From Muribaculaceae bacterium (lineage in GTDB: Bacteria; Bacteroidota; Bacteroidia; Bacteroidales; Muribaculaceae): a stretch of 58,095 nucleotides of DNA. The stretch lies in assembly GCA_022509225.1 (NCBI GenBank), contig JAFLTM010000002.1, positions 29,578-87,672 of the forward strand, read 5' to 3'. The notes beneath the pieces were generated by a model that had not been told where the DNA came from, did no database searches, and saw nothing but the letters and a program-made list of their open reading frames with translations. Below are positions 50,203 through 58,095 of this stretch, piece by piece. Positions within the stretch are counted from its first letter, which is position 1; each line of letters starts with the position of its first letter. The position numbers and the translations under genes were made by a program.

Positions 50203-51876
50203 CTATTTCTTTTTCCCCAGAATAGTGTTAAGCTTTTCCCTGTCGGAAAGGATTTCTTTTGCTGTTTGTAATGCCTTGTCGCGTTTCAGGCTTTGGATAA
50301 GGCGTCCGGGTTCAAAATAATATCTTTCTGCTATCTCTCCTGTAATATATTCTGAAATCTCCTCTTTTTTATTATCCAGATCTAGCGAGGGATTGTTCGA
50401 CAGGAGAGGAGCCAAGGAGTCTATGGCAGCTTCTGTCGCGCTTGTCATATATCCTTCCGCCTGAGCGGTTTCTCTGAGTTGCTTCAGGAGCATGTCGAGA
50501 TTTTTATCGTAGTTCAGGGTCGTCGGGTCAAAACTTTGCTTGAATTGTTCATACATTTCATCGGTGATTTCAAACTCCCAGGCACCGGGTATTGAATCAT
50601 GCGTGTTGGCGTATTTTGTGGCATAATCAAAAATCTTGTTTGTAGTGACAAGATTATAGAGCAAAGAACTTACTTTGTCCCATTCCACAGTCACATCGGG
50701 TGTGAGTCCACCGCCGTCTCTCACCTCTCTGCCGGCTGCAGTGTGAAACACATTTGTGAGAGAGTCGGGCGTCCTTGCCACAGACCCGTCTGGATTACGG
50801 TGAGAATAGTCTAAAGCTTGGATCAATCTTCCGGAAGGTGTATAATATTTTGCCACAGTCACCTTTAGCAGCCCCTCGAATGGGAGGGGTCGCGTCGACT
50901 GCACCAATCCCTTGCCGAAGCTTCTTGAACCGATCAGCACACCCCTGTCAAGATCCTGGATTGCACCGGCGGTAATCTCTGAAGATGAGGCTGAACCTCC
51001 GTCTATCAACACGGCGAGGGGAATGTCGGGGAAAATAGGAGTCTTGGTGGTCTTATAGATTTTTTCAAGGTTCGCGTCTTTCCCTTTTGTTCTTAAAACC
51101 TCTGTGCCCTTGGGCAGAAAATTTCCAAGAATATCCACGGCTTGCTCGAGCAGTCCACCCCCGTTGCTTCTTAAATCAAGCACAATCTGGGTAACATCAG
51201 GATTAGCCTTGAATGCCTTTAATGCTTCATACACATCTTTCCCGCTGTCGGCAAGGAATTGTGTGAGTCTGATATAACCGGTGTTTCCGTCAATCACACC
51301 CCAGTAGGGAACCGAGGGATCAGATAATTTGCCTCTCACAATATTGAAAGTCAGTATGGAATCTTCAACAAAGGGTCTCACCACTGTTACTGTAACCGGA
51401 GTGCCGCTGAGACCTCTTAACAGGCTTGAAACCTTTTCCGATCCCATATTGGAAGTGTCGACCGAGTCAACGCGTATTATCTTGTCGCCTGACCGCAAGC
51501 CGGCTTTTGCTGCCGGTGCCCCCTGTCTGGGTCCTGATATATAGGAAGATCCGTCGCGCTGCATGATATAACTTCCGATGCCGCCATAGTCATATTGCCC
51601 GGTGGTGATCTGGGTCAGGTCATTACGTTCGTCGGCACTGTAATATTCTGTGTATGGGTCAACTGTCGACAGAAAGGCTCCGATTGCCGCCTCAAAAGCC
51701 TCTTTGGGTCTTATGGTGTCGACATAATTCAGTTCAAGTTCCTTTACAATTGAATTGAATGTTGCGAGATTTCTGCTCACGCTCACATCATGTGCAGGTT
51801 TTGGACCGTCAGGACTTTGAGCTACCACCGACATTGCGGTTAGCAAAAATCCCATAGATAAAAAATTTATTCGCAC
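50203..51876 (-). CDS. S41 family C-terminal processing peptidase (CtpA-like)
   Basis: A protein of 557 residues with a signal peptide ending VVAQS. After a helical N-terminal part, a PDZ domain (about 85-180, with GAPAAKAGLRSGDKIIRVD) precedes the S41 protease domain. The catalytic serine lies in GGSASSSEI and the lysine in SFGKG, spaced 25 residues as in known CtpA enzymes. These periplasmic proteases trim the C-termini of envelope proteins. A helical C-terminal extension of about 130 residues follows. It stands 11 bp after nadB. Confidence 0.92.
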   Translation of the reverse strand: MRINFLSMGFLLTAMSVVAQSPDGPKPAHDVSVSRNLATFNSIVKELELNYVDTIRPKEAFEAAIGAFLSTVDPYTEYYSADERNDLTQITTGQYDYGGIGSYIMQRDGSSYISGPRQGAPAAKAGLRSGDKIIRVDSVDTSNMGSEKVSSLLRGLSGTPVTVTVVRPFVEDSILTFNIVRGKLSDPSVPYWGVIDGNTGYIRLTQFLADSGKDVYEALKAFKANPDVTQIVLDLRSNGGGLLEQAVDILGNFLPKGTEVLRTKGKDANLEKIYKTTKTPIFPDIPLAVLIDGGSASSSEITAGAIQDLDRGVLIGSRSFGKGLVQSTRPLPFEGLLKVTVAKYYTPSGRLIQALDYSHRNPDGSVARTPDSLTNVFHTAAGREVRDGGGLTPDVTVEWDKVSSLLYNLVTTNKIFDYATKYANTHDSIPGAWEFEITDEMYEQFKQSFDPTTLNYDKNLDMLLKQLRETAQAEGYMTSATEAAIDSLAPLLSNNPSLDLDNKKEEISEYITGEIAERYYFEPGRLIQSLKRDKALQTAKEILSDREKLNTILGKKK

Positions 51877-51887
51877 TTTATATTTTA

Positions 51888-53468
51888 TTACTTTTCAGTA
51901 TGATTATTCGGAGGATAGTCTAACGTGTAGTGCAATCCCCGGCTTTCCTTTCTCTCTCTGGCCTGCCGCATTATGAGGTAGGCCACATTTATAATATTTC
52001 TTAATTCACATAACTCCCGTGTGGGTTTACTCTGCTTGAAAAGCTTCTCGGTTTCTTCATAAAGGATGTCAAGCCTGTTCCAAGCGCGGTCGAGACGCAG
52101 GTCGCTTCTCACAATCCCTACGTAATATCCCATGATCTGATTAACCTCTTTTTCCGACTGTGTAATGAGCACCATTTCTTCCGGATGAACGGTGCCTTCG
52201 TCATTCCATTCGGGCACATCTTCACGGAAATCATATCCATCAATCATTGTTATGCTGTGGCGTGCTGCGGCATCGGCATAGACCACTGCCTCAATCAGAG
52301 AGTTACTCGCCAGACGATTCCCTCCGTGAAGACCCGTGCAACTGCATTCCCCTATTGCGTAAAGACGCTTGATCGACGACTCCCCGTTAAGATCAACCTT
52401 GATTCCGCCGCATAAATAATGGGCTGCCGGAGCAACAGGTATCATCTCTTTGGTTATGTCTATGCCCAACGACAGACATTTTTCATAGATATTCGGAAAA
52501 TGTTTTTTAGTCTCTTCAGGATCTTTGTGGGTCACATCAAGAAATACATGATCTGTGCCCGATTGTTTCATTTCTGAGTCTATCGCCCGAGCCACAATAT
52601 CACGTGGAGCAAGGGAAAGCCTCGAATCATATTTGTGCATGAATTCCCTTCCCTCATGGTCTTTCAGCACGGCGCCGTATCCGCGCATAGCTTCAGTGAT
52701 AAGGAATGAGGGCCTGTCGCCCGGATGATAGAGGGCCGTGGGATGAAACTGGATGAATTCCATATCTTTCACCGTGCCTTTAGCCCTATACACCATGGCT
52801 ATGCCGTCACCAGTGGCTATGAGGGGATTGGTGGTTGTGGTATAGACAGCTCCTACGCCGCCGGTGGCCATCACGGTTACCTTGGCAAGAAATTTCTCAA
52901 CTTTCCCCGAGATTTCATCCAGCACGTATGCGCCATAGCAGGTGATGTCGGGTGTGCGTCGGGTCACTATTTTACCTAAATGGTGTTGGGTTATTATTTC
53001 AAGAGCGAAATGGCGCTCATAGATATGTATGCCGGGATGTTCCTTTATCCTTTTGATGAGACTTTCCTGAATCTCGGCACCAGTGTTGTCGGCATGATGT
53101 AGAATCCTGAATTCTGAATGTCCTCCCTCTCGATGTAGGTCGAACGAACCGTCGGTGTTTTTGTCAAAATCCACCCCCCATCCGATAAGCTCCTTAATCT
53201 GTTCGGGTGCATTTTTAACAACCTTCTCCACAGCTGCTCTATCCGATAGCCAGTCGCCAGCTATCATCGTGTCTTCTATATGTTTGGAGAAATTGTCAAC
53301 CTCAAGGTTTGTGACACTTGCCACTCCTCCCTGGGCATAAAAAGTGTTGGCTTCTTCAAGGGTGGTTTTGCATATCAGCGCCACACTCCCTTTGGCGGCT
53401 GCCTTCAATGCAAAGCTCATTCCTGCAATGCCGCCACCAATAACAAGGAAATCAAATCTGTGATCCAA
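51888..53468 (-). CDS. nadB: L-aspartate oxidase NadB
   Basis: A 526-residue flavoprotein. The FAD dinucleotide-binding motif GGGIAGMSFAL is at the N-terminus; the quinolinate-route oxidase blocks are YAQGGVASV near residue 48, EGGHSEFRILHHADNTG near 118, FIQFHPTALYHPG near 235, and GEC.C.GLHGGNRLASNSLIEA near 375. This distinguishes it from succinate dehydrogenase flavoproteins, which lack that ending. It converts L-aspartate to iminoaspartate for NAD synthesis. nadA and nadC are not in the window. It begins 6 bp after the small unknown gene. Confidence 0.93.
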   Translation of the reverse strand: MDHRFDFLVIGGGIAGMSFALKAAAKGSVALICKTTLEEANTFYAQGGVASVTNLEVDNFSKHIEDTMIAGDWLSDRAAVEKVVKNAPEQIKELIGWGVDFDKNTDGSFDLHREGGHSEFRILHHADNTGAEIQESLIKRIKEHPGIHIYERHFALEIITQHHLGKIVTRRTPDITCYGAYVLDEISGKVEKFLAKVTVMATGGVGAVYTTTTNPLIATGDGIAMVYRAKGTVKDMEFIQFHPTALYHPGDRPSFLITEAMRGYGAVLKDHEGREFMHKYDSRLSLAPRDIVARAIDSEMKQSGTDHVFLDVTHKDPEETKKHFPNIYEKCLSLGIDITKEMIPVAPAAHYLCGGIKVDLNGESSIKRLYAIGECSCTGLHGGNRLASNSLIEAVVYADAAARHSITMIDGYDFREDVPEWNDEGTVHPEEMVLITQSEKEVNQIMGYYVGIVRSDLRLDRAWNRLDILYEETEKLFKQSKPTRELCELRNIINVAYLIMRQARERKESRGLHYTLDYPPNNHTEK

Positions 53469-53474
53469 CTTTTT

Positions 53475-53792
53475 TCAGTCTTTGTCGAACGGAGCGTTGA
53501 GATTTAATTTGTCTGTGAATTTTTCTACTCCTATCTGGGTTGTTGCCGATTTCAGCATATCGGAGATATTTGTCATGTCAAGTTTAGGATAATTAGTTGT
53601 TCCGTGAGCCTCCTCTATATGGAAAGGCACGATATCGGCAAACCCTCCCATCGGAAATTTTTCTTTCAGAAAATCTGTTGCCTTCTCCTTTAATTCTTTT
53701 ATTTGAGAGGAGTTTTTGAAATCATCAATGCTTCCGGGGAATTCAACTTCATATTTATTTGAATCACCGATACTTACAATATATTTTCCCAT
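53475..53792 (-). CDS. Small protein of unknown function at the head of the nadB operon
   Basis: A soluble protein of 105 residues without signal peptide, cysteines or membrane segments. It starts MGKYIVSIGDSNKYEVEF, which suggests a beta hairpin, and then has a charged helix (SSQIKELKEKATDFLKEKF). I recognise no family. Base composition and spacing look like a real gene, and a promoter lies upstream. It could be a small regulator or scaffold, but nothing visible says so. Confidence 0.65.
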   Translation of the reverse strand: MGKYIVSIGDSNKYEVEFPGSIDDFKNSSQIKELKEKATDFLKEKFPMGGFADIVPFHIEEAHGTTNYPKLDMTNISDMLKSATTQIGVEKFTDKLNLNAPFDKD

Positions 53793-53853
53793 TTTTGCTG
53801 ATTTTATGAAATTTCATGATTTGTTTTCGCCTTAACAAAGGCACATATAAACG

Positions 53854-53884
53854 CAAATTTAACACAAATTTTCTATCTCACCAA
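53854..53884 (-). promoter_or_regulatory. Bacteroidota-type promoter for the nadB-mfd operon
   Basis: On the minus strand, TTGG (53884-53881) is followed after 19 bp by TAAATTTG (53861-53854). This gives a leader of about 55 nt to the ATG at 53792. The divergent 184-bp gap has only a poor candidate for the plus strand (TATATTCG at 53929-53936). Confidence 0.5.
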
Positions 53885-53976
53885 TTTCGGAAATCCCATA
53901 TTTTACCCACATTGTCACTGTTTTTAATTATATTCGCATCAGTTAAATCGGCGCAGCCACATAAAAGATTGAAATA

Positions 53977-54831
53977 ATGTTTGAAATAGTGACAAGAAGG
54001 GAATTGGCCGCGAATATAGTGGAAATGAAGGTGAAGGCGCCAAAAGTTGCAGCTTCAGCACATCCGGGACAATTCATCATAGTGAGGACCGACAGATATG
54101 GAGAAAGGATACCCCTCACAATATGCGACTATGATAAAAATGACGGCACAGTCACCATTGTGACTCAGTCAATAGGAATTTCTACACGCAAGATAAATTC
54201 TTTTCAAGCCGGGGAATGTTTCGACGATTTCGCCGGGCCTTTGGGCAATCCGAGCGATCTGACAGAGATGTCGGCTGATGATTTGCAGAAACTAAGGATT
54301 CTTTTTGTTGCAGGTGGTGTAGGCACTGCTCCCGTATATCCGCAGGTCAAATGGCTGCGCGAACGGGGCGTGGTGGCTGATGTGATAATTGGTGCAAAAA
54401 CCAAAGATCTGTTCACTTATGTGGCGGAAATGCAAAGTGTCGCCAATGTTTACCTCTGTACTGACGACGGCTCGGAAGGTTTCCACGGCAATGTCACGGC
54501 TCTTATGACAGACCTTATGGCCAATCAAGGGAAGAGATATGACAGGTGTGTTATAATTGGACCTATGATTATGATGAAATATGCAGTGCTCACTGCTAAG
54601 GAATATAATCTTCCCGCCACTGTGTCGTTAAATTCCCTTATGGTGGATGGCACAGGTATGTGCGGTGCCTGCCGTGTCACCGTGGGGGGTGAAACGAAAT
54701 TCACGTGTGTTGATGGTCCTGAATTTGACGGCCACAAGGTTGATTTCAATGAGGCCATGCGGCGACAGACAATGTATAAAGATAATCCCAAGACCAATCC
54801 TGAAACCCATAAATGCAACTGCCATGGCTAA
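53977..54831 (+). CDS. NfnA-like FAD/NAD(P)-binding ferredoxin-NADP reductase subunit
   Basis: A protein of 284 residues. The FAD-binding front (HPGQFIIVRTDRYGERIPLTI near residue 30), the NAD(P)-binding block VAGGVGTAPVYPQV near 110, and a 2Fe-2S site near the end (MCGACRVTV, then FTCVDGPEFDG) mark it as a PyrK/NfnA-type subunit. In relatives it joins the glutamate-synthase-small-subunit-like partner and couples NADH, NADPH and ferredoxin. It overlaps the partner gene by 8 bp. Sulphide dehydrogenase subunits look the same, so the precise substrate is open. Confidence 0.85.
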   Translation: MFEIVTRRELAANIVEMKVKAPKVAASAHPGQFIIVRTDRYGERIPLTICDYDKNDGTVTIVTQSIGISTRKINSFQAGECFDDFAGPLGNPSDLTEMSADDLQKLRILFVAGGVGTAPVYPQVKWLRERGVVADVIIGAKTKDLFTYVAEMQSVANVYLCTDDGSEGFHGNVTALMTDLMANQGKRYDRCVIIGPMIMMKYAVLTAKEYNLPATVSLNSLMVDGTGMCGACRVTVGGETKFTCVDGPEFDGHKVDFNEAMRRQTMYKDNPKTNPETHKCNCHG

Positions 54832-56227
54832 CAGAATACCCAGAGTCCCTATGAGGGAACAAGACCCGATTGAACGTGCCGGCAATTTTAGAGAAGTGAG
54901 CCATGGCTATAGTCCGGAAGAGGCTTATCTTGAGGCGACACGTTGTCTAAACTGCAACAATCCCCGATGTGTAGCGGCATGCCCGGTGCATATAAAGATT
55001 CCGGAATTTATCTATCAGCTCACGGAACATAATGAGGAGGGAGCATACGCCATAATCTCCCAAGACAACTCCCTGCCAAGTGTTTGCGGCAGGGTTTGTC
55101 CTCAGGAAAAGCAGTGTGAGGGTGCATGTATCCTCGGCATAAAGGGAACGCCGGTGGCGTGCGGTTCTTTGGAAAGATATGTAGGAGACTGGGCAATAGC
55201 CCACCAGAATGAGCTTCCAAAACCGGAAATTACACGTAACGGAAAGAAAGTGGCTCTTATAGGTGCAGGACCGGCTTCCTTGGCATGTGCAACCGATCTT
55301 GCTAAGTTTGGTTATGAAGTGAAGGTCTTTGAGGCGTTGCATCAGTTGGGGGGTGTGTTGGTTTATGGAATACCGGAATTCAGGCTCCCCAAGGAATCGG
55401 TGGTGAAAAAAGAAGTGGAATGGGTGAAAGGGCTTGGAGTTGAATTTGAAAATGATGTGATTGTGGGCAGAACTTTCACCATAGACGATCTTCTTGACAG
55501 GGAGGGATTTGATGCAGTGTTCATCGGGTCCGGAGCCGGATTGCCCAAATTTATGGGGATAGAGGGTGAAAATCTCAATGGTGTCTTCTCTGCCAACGAA
55601 TATCTGACACGTGCAAATCTTATGCATGCCTACGACTGTGAATATGACACACCGATTTATCTGGGAAGGAAAGTTGTGGTTGTTGGAGGTGGCAATGTTG
55701 CCATGGATGCCGTGCGGACTGCCAAACGTCTCGGTGCGGAGGCTGTTATTGTTTACAGACGAAGTGAAAACGAACTTCCGGCGAGGGCAGAGGAGGTGCA
55801 TCATGCTAAGCAGGAAGGAATAATCTTCAAGATGTTGACAAATCCGGTCAAGATACTCGGCAATGATGAAGGTAAGGTTGTGGGAATTGAATGTGTGGAG
55901 ATGGAACTCGGTGAGCCGGATGCGTCCGGGAGGAAGAGACCGGTGGAAAAGGAAGGTAGTGAATTTATAATTGATTGTGATGTAGTTATAATGGCTCTTG
56001 GCACGAGTCCGAACCCATTGATAAAGCAAACCACTTCAGGACTTGAAACCAACCGTCACGGATGTATCGTGGCGGATGAAAACGGGTGCACATCAAGACC
56101 GGGTGTCTTTGCAGGTGGAGACATAGTCACCGGAGCAGCCACTGTTATCCTTGCAATGGGTGCTGGAAGAAAAGCAGCCAAAGCCATCCATGAATATCTA
56201 AGCAATGGGAGCGAAAGTCAAACCTAA
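54824..56227 (+). CDS. NfnB/GltA-like NADPH-dependent oxidoreductase
   Basis: A protein of 467 residues. The N-terminal iron-sulphur domain has CLNCNNPRCVAACPV near residue 40 and GRVCPQEKQCEGACI near 88. Two dinucleotide folds follow: VALIGAGPASLACATDL near 145 (FAD) and VVVVGGGNVAMDAVRTA near 283 (NADPH). The family is annotated as glutamate synthase small subunit; with the NfnA-like neighbour it is better read as the large NfnAB subunit performing electron bifurcation among NADH, NADPH and ferredoxin. The ATG at 54824 was chosen because upstream in-frame codons lie inside the previous gene. It overlaps rsmA by 23 bp. Confidence 0.88.
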   Translation: MANRIPRVPMREQDPIERAGNFREVSHGYSPEEAYLEATRCLNCNNPRCVAACPVHIKIPEFIYQLTEHNEEGAYAIISQDNSLPSVCGRVCPQEKQCEGACILGIKGTPVACGSLERYVGDWAIAHQNELPKPEITRNGKKVALIGAGPASLACATDLAKFGYEVKVFEALHQLGGVLVYGIPEFRLPKESVVKKEVEWVKGLGVEFENDVIVGRTFTIDDLLDREGFDAVFIGSGAGLPKFMGIEGENLNGVFSANEYLTRANLMHAYDCEYDTPIYLGRKVVVVGGGNVAMDAVRTAKRLGAEAVIVYRRSENELPARAEEVHHAKQEGIIFKMLTNPVKILGNDEGKVVGIECVEMELGEPDASGRKRPVEKEGSEFIIDCDVVIMALGTSPNPLIKQTTSGLETNRHGCIVADENGCTSRPGVFAGGDIVTGAATVILAMGAGRKAAKAIHEYLSNGSESQT

Positions 56228-57005
56228 AAAATCGTTGGGGCAACATTTTCTCAATGATCTGGAAATAGCGAAGCGTATTGCTGATACCATTCAACCCGAC
56301 CAACTTCCCGCCTCGGCAAAAAAGTGGGGTGAGCTTCCTGTTGTTGAGGTAGGACCCGGCATGGGGGTGCTGTCAAGATTCCTTAAAGACAACGGAAGAA
56401 CTGTAAAGGCTGTGGAGCTTGACGAGGAAAGTGTTGAATTTCTTCATAAGGTGTTTACAGGTCTTGATGTTGTGCATGCCGATTTTTTAACATTGAATCT
56501 TAATACTATTTTCGATAACACTTCCTTTGCACTGATAGGCAATTACCCTTATAATATATCTTCACAGATATTTTTCAAAGTGTTGGAGTATAGAGATCTC
56601 ATACCTGTGGTTTCCGGTATGTTGCAAAAAGAGGTGGCACAAAGAATATGTTCCAAACCGGGTTCAAAAGTTTATGGAATACTTTCGGTGTTTTTGCAGG
56701 TATGGTATGATTGCGAGTATCTTTTTGATGTTCCCCCGGGTGTTTTTTCTCCTCCACCCAAGGTGACAAGCGGCGTGCTACGACTAACGAGAAATAACCG
56801 GGTGTCTATTGATTGTGATGAATCACATTTCAAAAATGTTGTGAAAACGGCATTTGGCCAAAGACGCAAGACATTACGGAATTCATTGTCGAGTCTTCTT
56901 CCGCCGGATTCCGCACTTAGAAATGATCCGGTTCTCAACCTTAGACCGGAAAGGCTGGGGGTTGAGGACTTTATTAGTTTGACTAAAGAAATTTATAAAA
57001 ATTAG
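56205..57005 (+). CDS. rsmA: 16S rRNA dimethyladenosine transferase RsmA (KsgA)
   Basis: A 266-residue methyltransferase. KKSLGQHFLNDLEIAKRI at the N-terminus, VEVGPGMGVLSRFL near residue 46, and the catalytic GNYPYNISSQIFF near 111 identify RsmA. PPGVFSPPPKVTSGVLRL near 175 and FGQRRKTLRNSL near 226 complete the pattern. It dimethylates two adjacent adenines (A1518, A1519) in 16S rRNA. Loss causes kasugamycin resistance in other bacteria. The start overlaps the end of the previous gene by 23 bp. Confidence 0.96.
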   Translation: MGAKVKPKKSLGQHFLNDLEIAKRIADTIQPDQLPASAKKWGELPVVEVGPGMGVLSRFLKDNGRTVKAVELDEESVEFLHKVFTGLDVVHADFLTLNLNTIFDNTSFALIGNYPYNISSQIFFKVLEYRDLIPVVSGMLQKEVAQRICSKPGSKVYGILSVFLQVWYDCEYLFDVPPGVFSPPPKVTSGVLRLTRNNRVSIDCDESHFKNVVKTAFGQRRKTLRNSLSSLLPPDSALRNDPVLNLRPERLGVEDFISLTKEIYKN

Positions 57006-57009
57006 AATT

Positions 57010-57966
57010 ATGAATATCACAGTTTTGGATGGTTTTGCATTGAATCCGGGAGATTTGTCGTGGGAGATATTCAATGAAATGGGAAATCTCAAGGTTTATG
57101 ACCGAACCACACCGTCGGAGTTAATTGAAAGGGCGGCTGACTCCGAAATATTGCTTACGAATAAAACTGTTATCACAGAGGAAGATATGGCAAAACTTCC
57201 GAAATTGAAATATATAGGTGTTCTTGCCACAGGTTATAACATAGTGGATACAGAAGCTGCAAGGAAACATGGTATAATAGTGACAAATATTCCGGCCTAC
57301 AGCACCCAATCTGTAGCTCAACATGTCTTTGCTCTATTGCTTGGGGTTACCAACCGGACAGAACACTATGCCCTTGAGGTGAGGAAAGGGAAATGGGTCA
57401 AAAGTCGTGATTTCTGTTTCTGGGACACTCCCTTGGTTGAGCTTGCAGATAAGACATTTGGCATCGTTGGACTTGGAAGCATAGGAATGACAGTGGCCAG
57501 GATTGCTGTGGATATGGGTATGAATGTGGCAGCCTTCACATCAAAGGATATGGAGGATTTACCGGATGGCGTCAGAAAAGTGTCTTTTACTGAAATGTTG
57601 CAGGAATCGGATGTGATAAGTCTTCACTGTCCGCTTACATCCGACACCCGACACATTATCAATGCCGAAAGCATTTCAAAAATGAAGGATGGTGTTATTT
57701 TAATTAATACCGGGAGAGGACCCTTGGTCGATGAAGATGCCGTTGCAAAAGCTCTTTACAATGGAAAAATCAGAGCATTCTGCGCGGATGTGCTGTCGGT
57801 TGAACCACCCTCTGCCGACAATCCTTTACTAACTGCCCCTAACACTCACATCACCCCTCATATTGCCTGGGCTACTCTGGAGGCTCGGTCCCGTCTTATG
57901 CAGATAGCTTTCTCAAATGTGAAAAATTTTATCGAGGGAAGACCCATCAATGTGGTGAATCCTTGA
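57010..57966 (+). CDS. D-isomer-specific 2-hydroxyacid dehydrogenase (glycerate dehydrogenase-like)
   Basis: A 318-residue NAD(P)-dependent enzyme. ATGYNIVDTEAARKHGI near residue 75, the NAD-binding GIVGLGSIGMTVARIA near 153, the catalytic Arg in INTGRGPLVDE, the Glu in LSVEPPSADNPL, and the His in TPHIAWAT are all in place. The overall form fits hydroxypyruvate reductase/glycerate dehydrogenase; other 2-ketoacid substrates are possible. It lies 4 bp after rsmA. A hairpin follows within 25 bp. Confidence 0.88.
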   Translation: MNITVLDGFALNPGDLSWEIFNEMGNLKVYDRTTPSELIERAADSEILLTNKTVITEEDMAKLPKLKYIGVLATGYNIVDTEAARKHGIIVTNIPAYSTQSVAQHVFALLLGVTNRTEHYALEVRKGKWVKSRDFCFWDTPLVELADKTFGIVGLGSIGMTVARIAVDMGMNVAAFTSKDMEDLPDGVRKVSFTEMLQESDVISLHCPLTSDTRHIINAESISKMKDGVILINTGRGPLVDEDAVAKALYNGKIRAFCADVLSVEPPSADNPLLTAPNTHITPHIAWATLEARSRLMQIAFSNVKNFIEGRPINVVNP

Positions 57967-57987
57967 TTGGTTGATTGATAAAAGAAT

Positions 57988-58017
57988 GATCGGACCATCC
58001 TCACGGATGATCCGATC
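57988..58017 (-). terminator. Hairpin terminator between the dehydrogenase gene and tRNA-Val
   Basis: A 13-bp inverted repeat (57988-58000 with 58005-58017) with a 4-nt loop has one imperfect pair. On the plus-strand RNA it is a C-A mismatch, on the minus-strand RNA a G-U pair. On the minus strand a short T-run (ATTCTTTT) follows. The hairpin therefore better suits the tRNA transcript, though it may act in both directions. Confidence 0.6.
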
Positions 58018-58041
58018 CGAATATATAAAGTTTGGGGAAAG

Positions 58042-58095
58042 TGGGCGATTACGGATTCGAACCGCAGACCCTCTGCTTGTAAGGCAGACGCTCTA
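58042..58095 (-). tRNA. tRNA-Val (anticodon TAC), partial at window edge
   Basis: On the minus strand the visible 54 nt show the end of the D arm, an anticodon arm TCTGC-CTTACAA-GCAGA with anticodon TAC, the variable loop, a T arm with TTCGAAT, the 3' acceptor strand ATCGCCC and discriminator A. The CCA end is not encoded. The 5' part lies beyond the window. TAC reads valine GUA/GUG codons. Confidence 0.9.

Noticed and set aside
54947-56029. Long open frame on the minus strand (360 codons)
   Set aside because: It lies wholly opposite the NfnB-like gene, has Cys/His-rich composition typical of a shadow frame and no motif.
1-58095. Mobile element, CRISPR or phage signatures
   Set aside because: No transposase, integrase, direct-repeat array or terminal repeat was seen; composition looks even throughout.

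Overview
The window looks like a chromosomal piece of a Bacteroidota genome, most likely order Bacteroidales; I cannot name the genus. The reasons are promoter elements of the Bacteroidota type (TTG or TTTG, about 20 bp, then TAnnTTTG), weak Shine-Dalgarno sites, a Bacteroidota-style division cluster, a viroplasmin-type RNase HI, a PCMD-like exported protein, an imelysin lipoprotein and moderate GC. Nearly every base is coding. I saw no insertion sequence, phage gene, CRISPR array or rRNA.

Left accessory block (1-15220). A plus-strand operon (about 137-8684) encodes two outer-membrane porins, an imelysin lipoprotein, a di-haem oxidoreductase lipoprotein, a mono-haem c-type lipoprotein, a two-domain RidA/chorismatase-like protein and the cytochrome c synthase component CcsA. 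It reads as a self-contained envelope haem/iron redox module and is the most interesting part of the window. Convergent to it, and only 2 bp away, lies a minus-strand operon: an NhaC-type antiporter, an SGNH hydrolase, an MBOAT O-acyltransferase and a second, membrane-anchored SGNH protein, probably a surface-glycan O-acylation module. A divergent promoter region leads to corA, a TlpA-like thioredoxin lipoprotein and an XRE regulator with a His-rich, coiled-coil tail.

Central housekeeping block (15420-40544). A carboxyltransferase subunit with two tandem biotinyl domains precedes a compact division/cell-wall (dcw) cluster: rsmH-ftsL-ftsI-murE-mraY-murD-ftsW-murG-murC-ftsQ-ftsA-ftsZ. The cluster has no mraZ, murF or ddl. 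After it come an rRNA methyltransferase with a long basic tail, a membrane protein, pdxB, RNase HI, queG, rnpA, yidD, a TatD-family DNase and an exported PCMD-like protein.

Right block (40572-58095). On the minus strand, yidC has its own promoter and is followed by a polyferredoxin membrane protein, thyA and a GH3 beta-glucosidase. A second minus-strand operon holds a small unknown gene, nadB, an S41 protease and mfd. On the plus strand, nfnA-nfnB-like genes overlap rsmA, followed by a 2-hydroxyacid dehydrogenase. A hairpin and the 3' part of a minus-strand tRNA-Val close the window.

All functional calls come from reading motifs and gene order. No similarity search was run.
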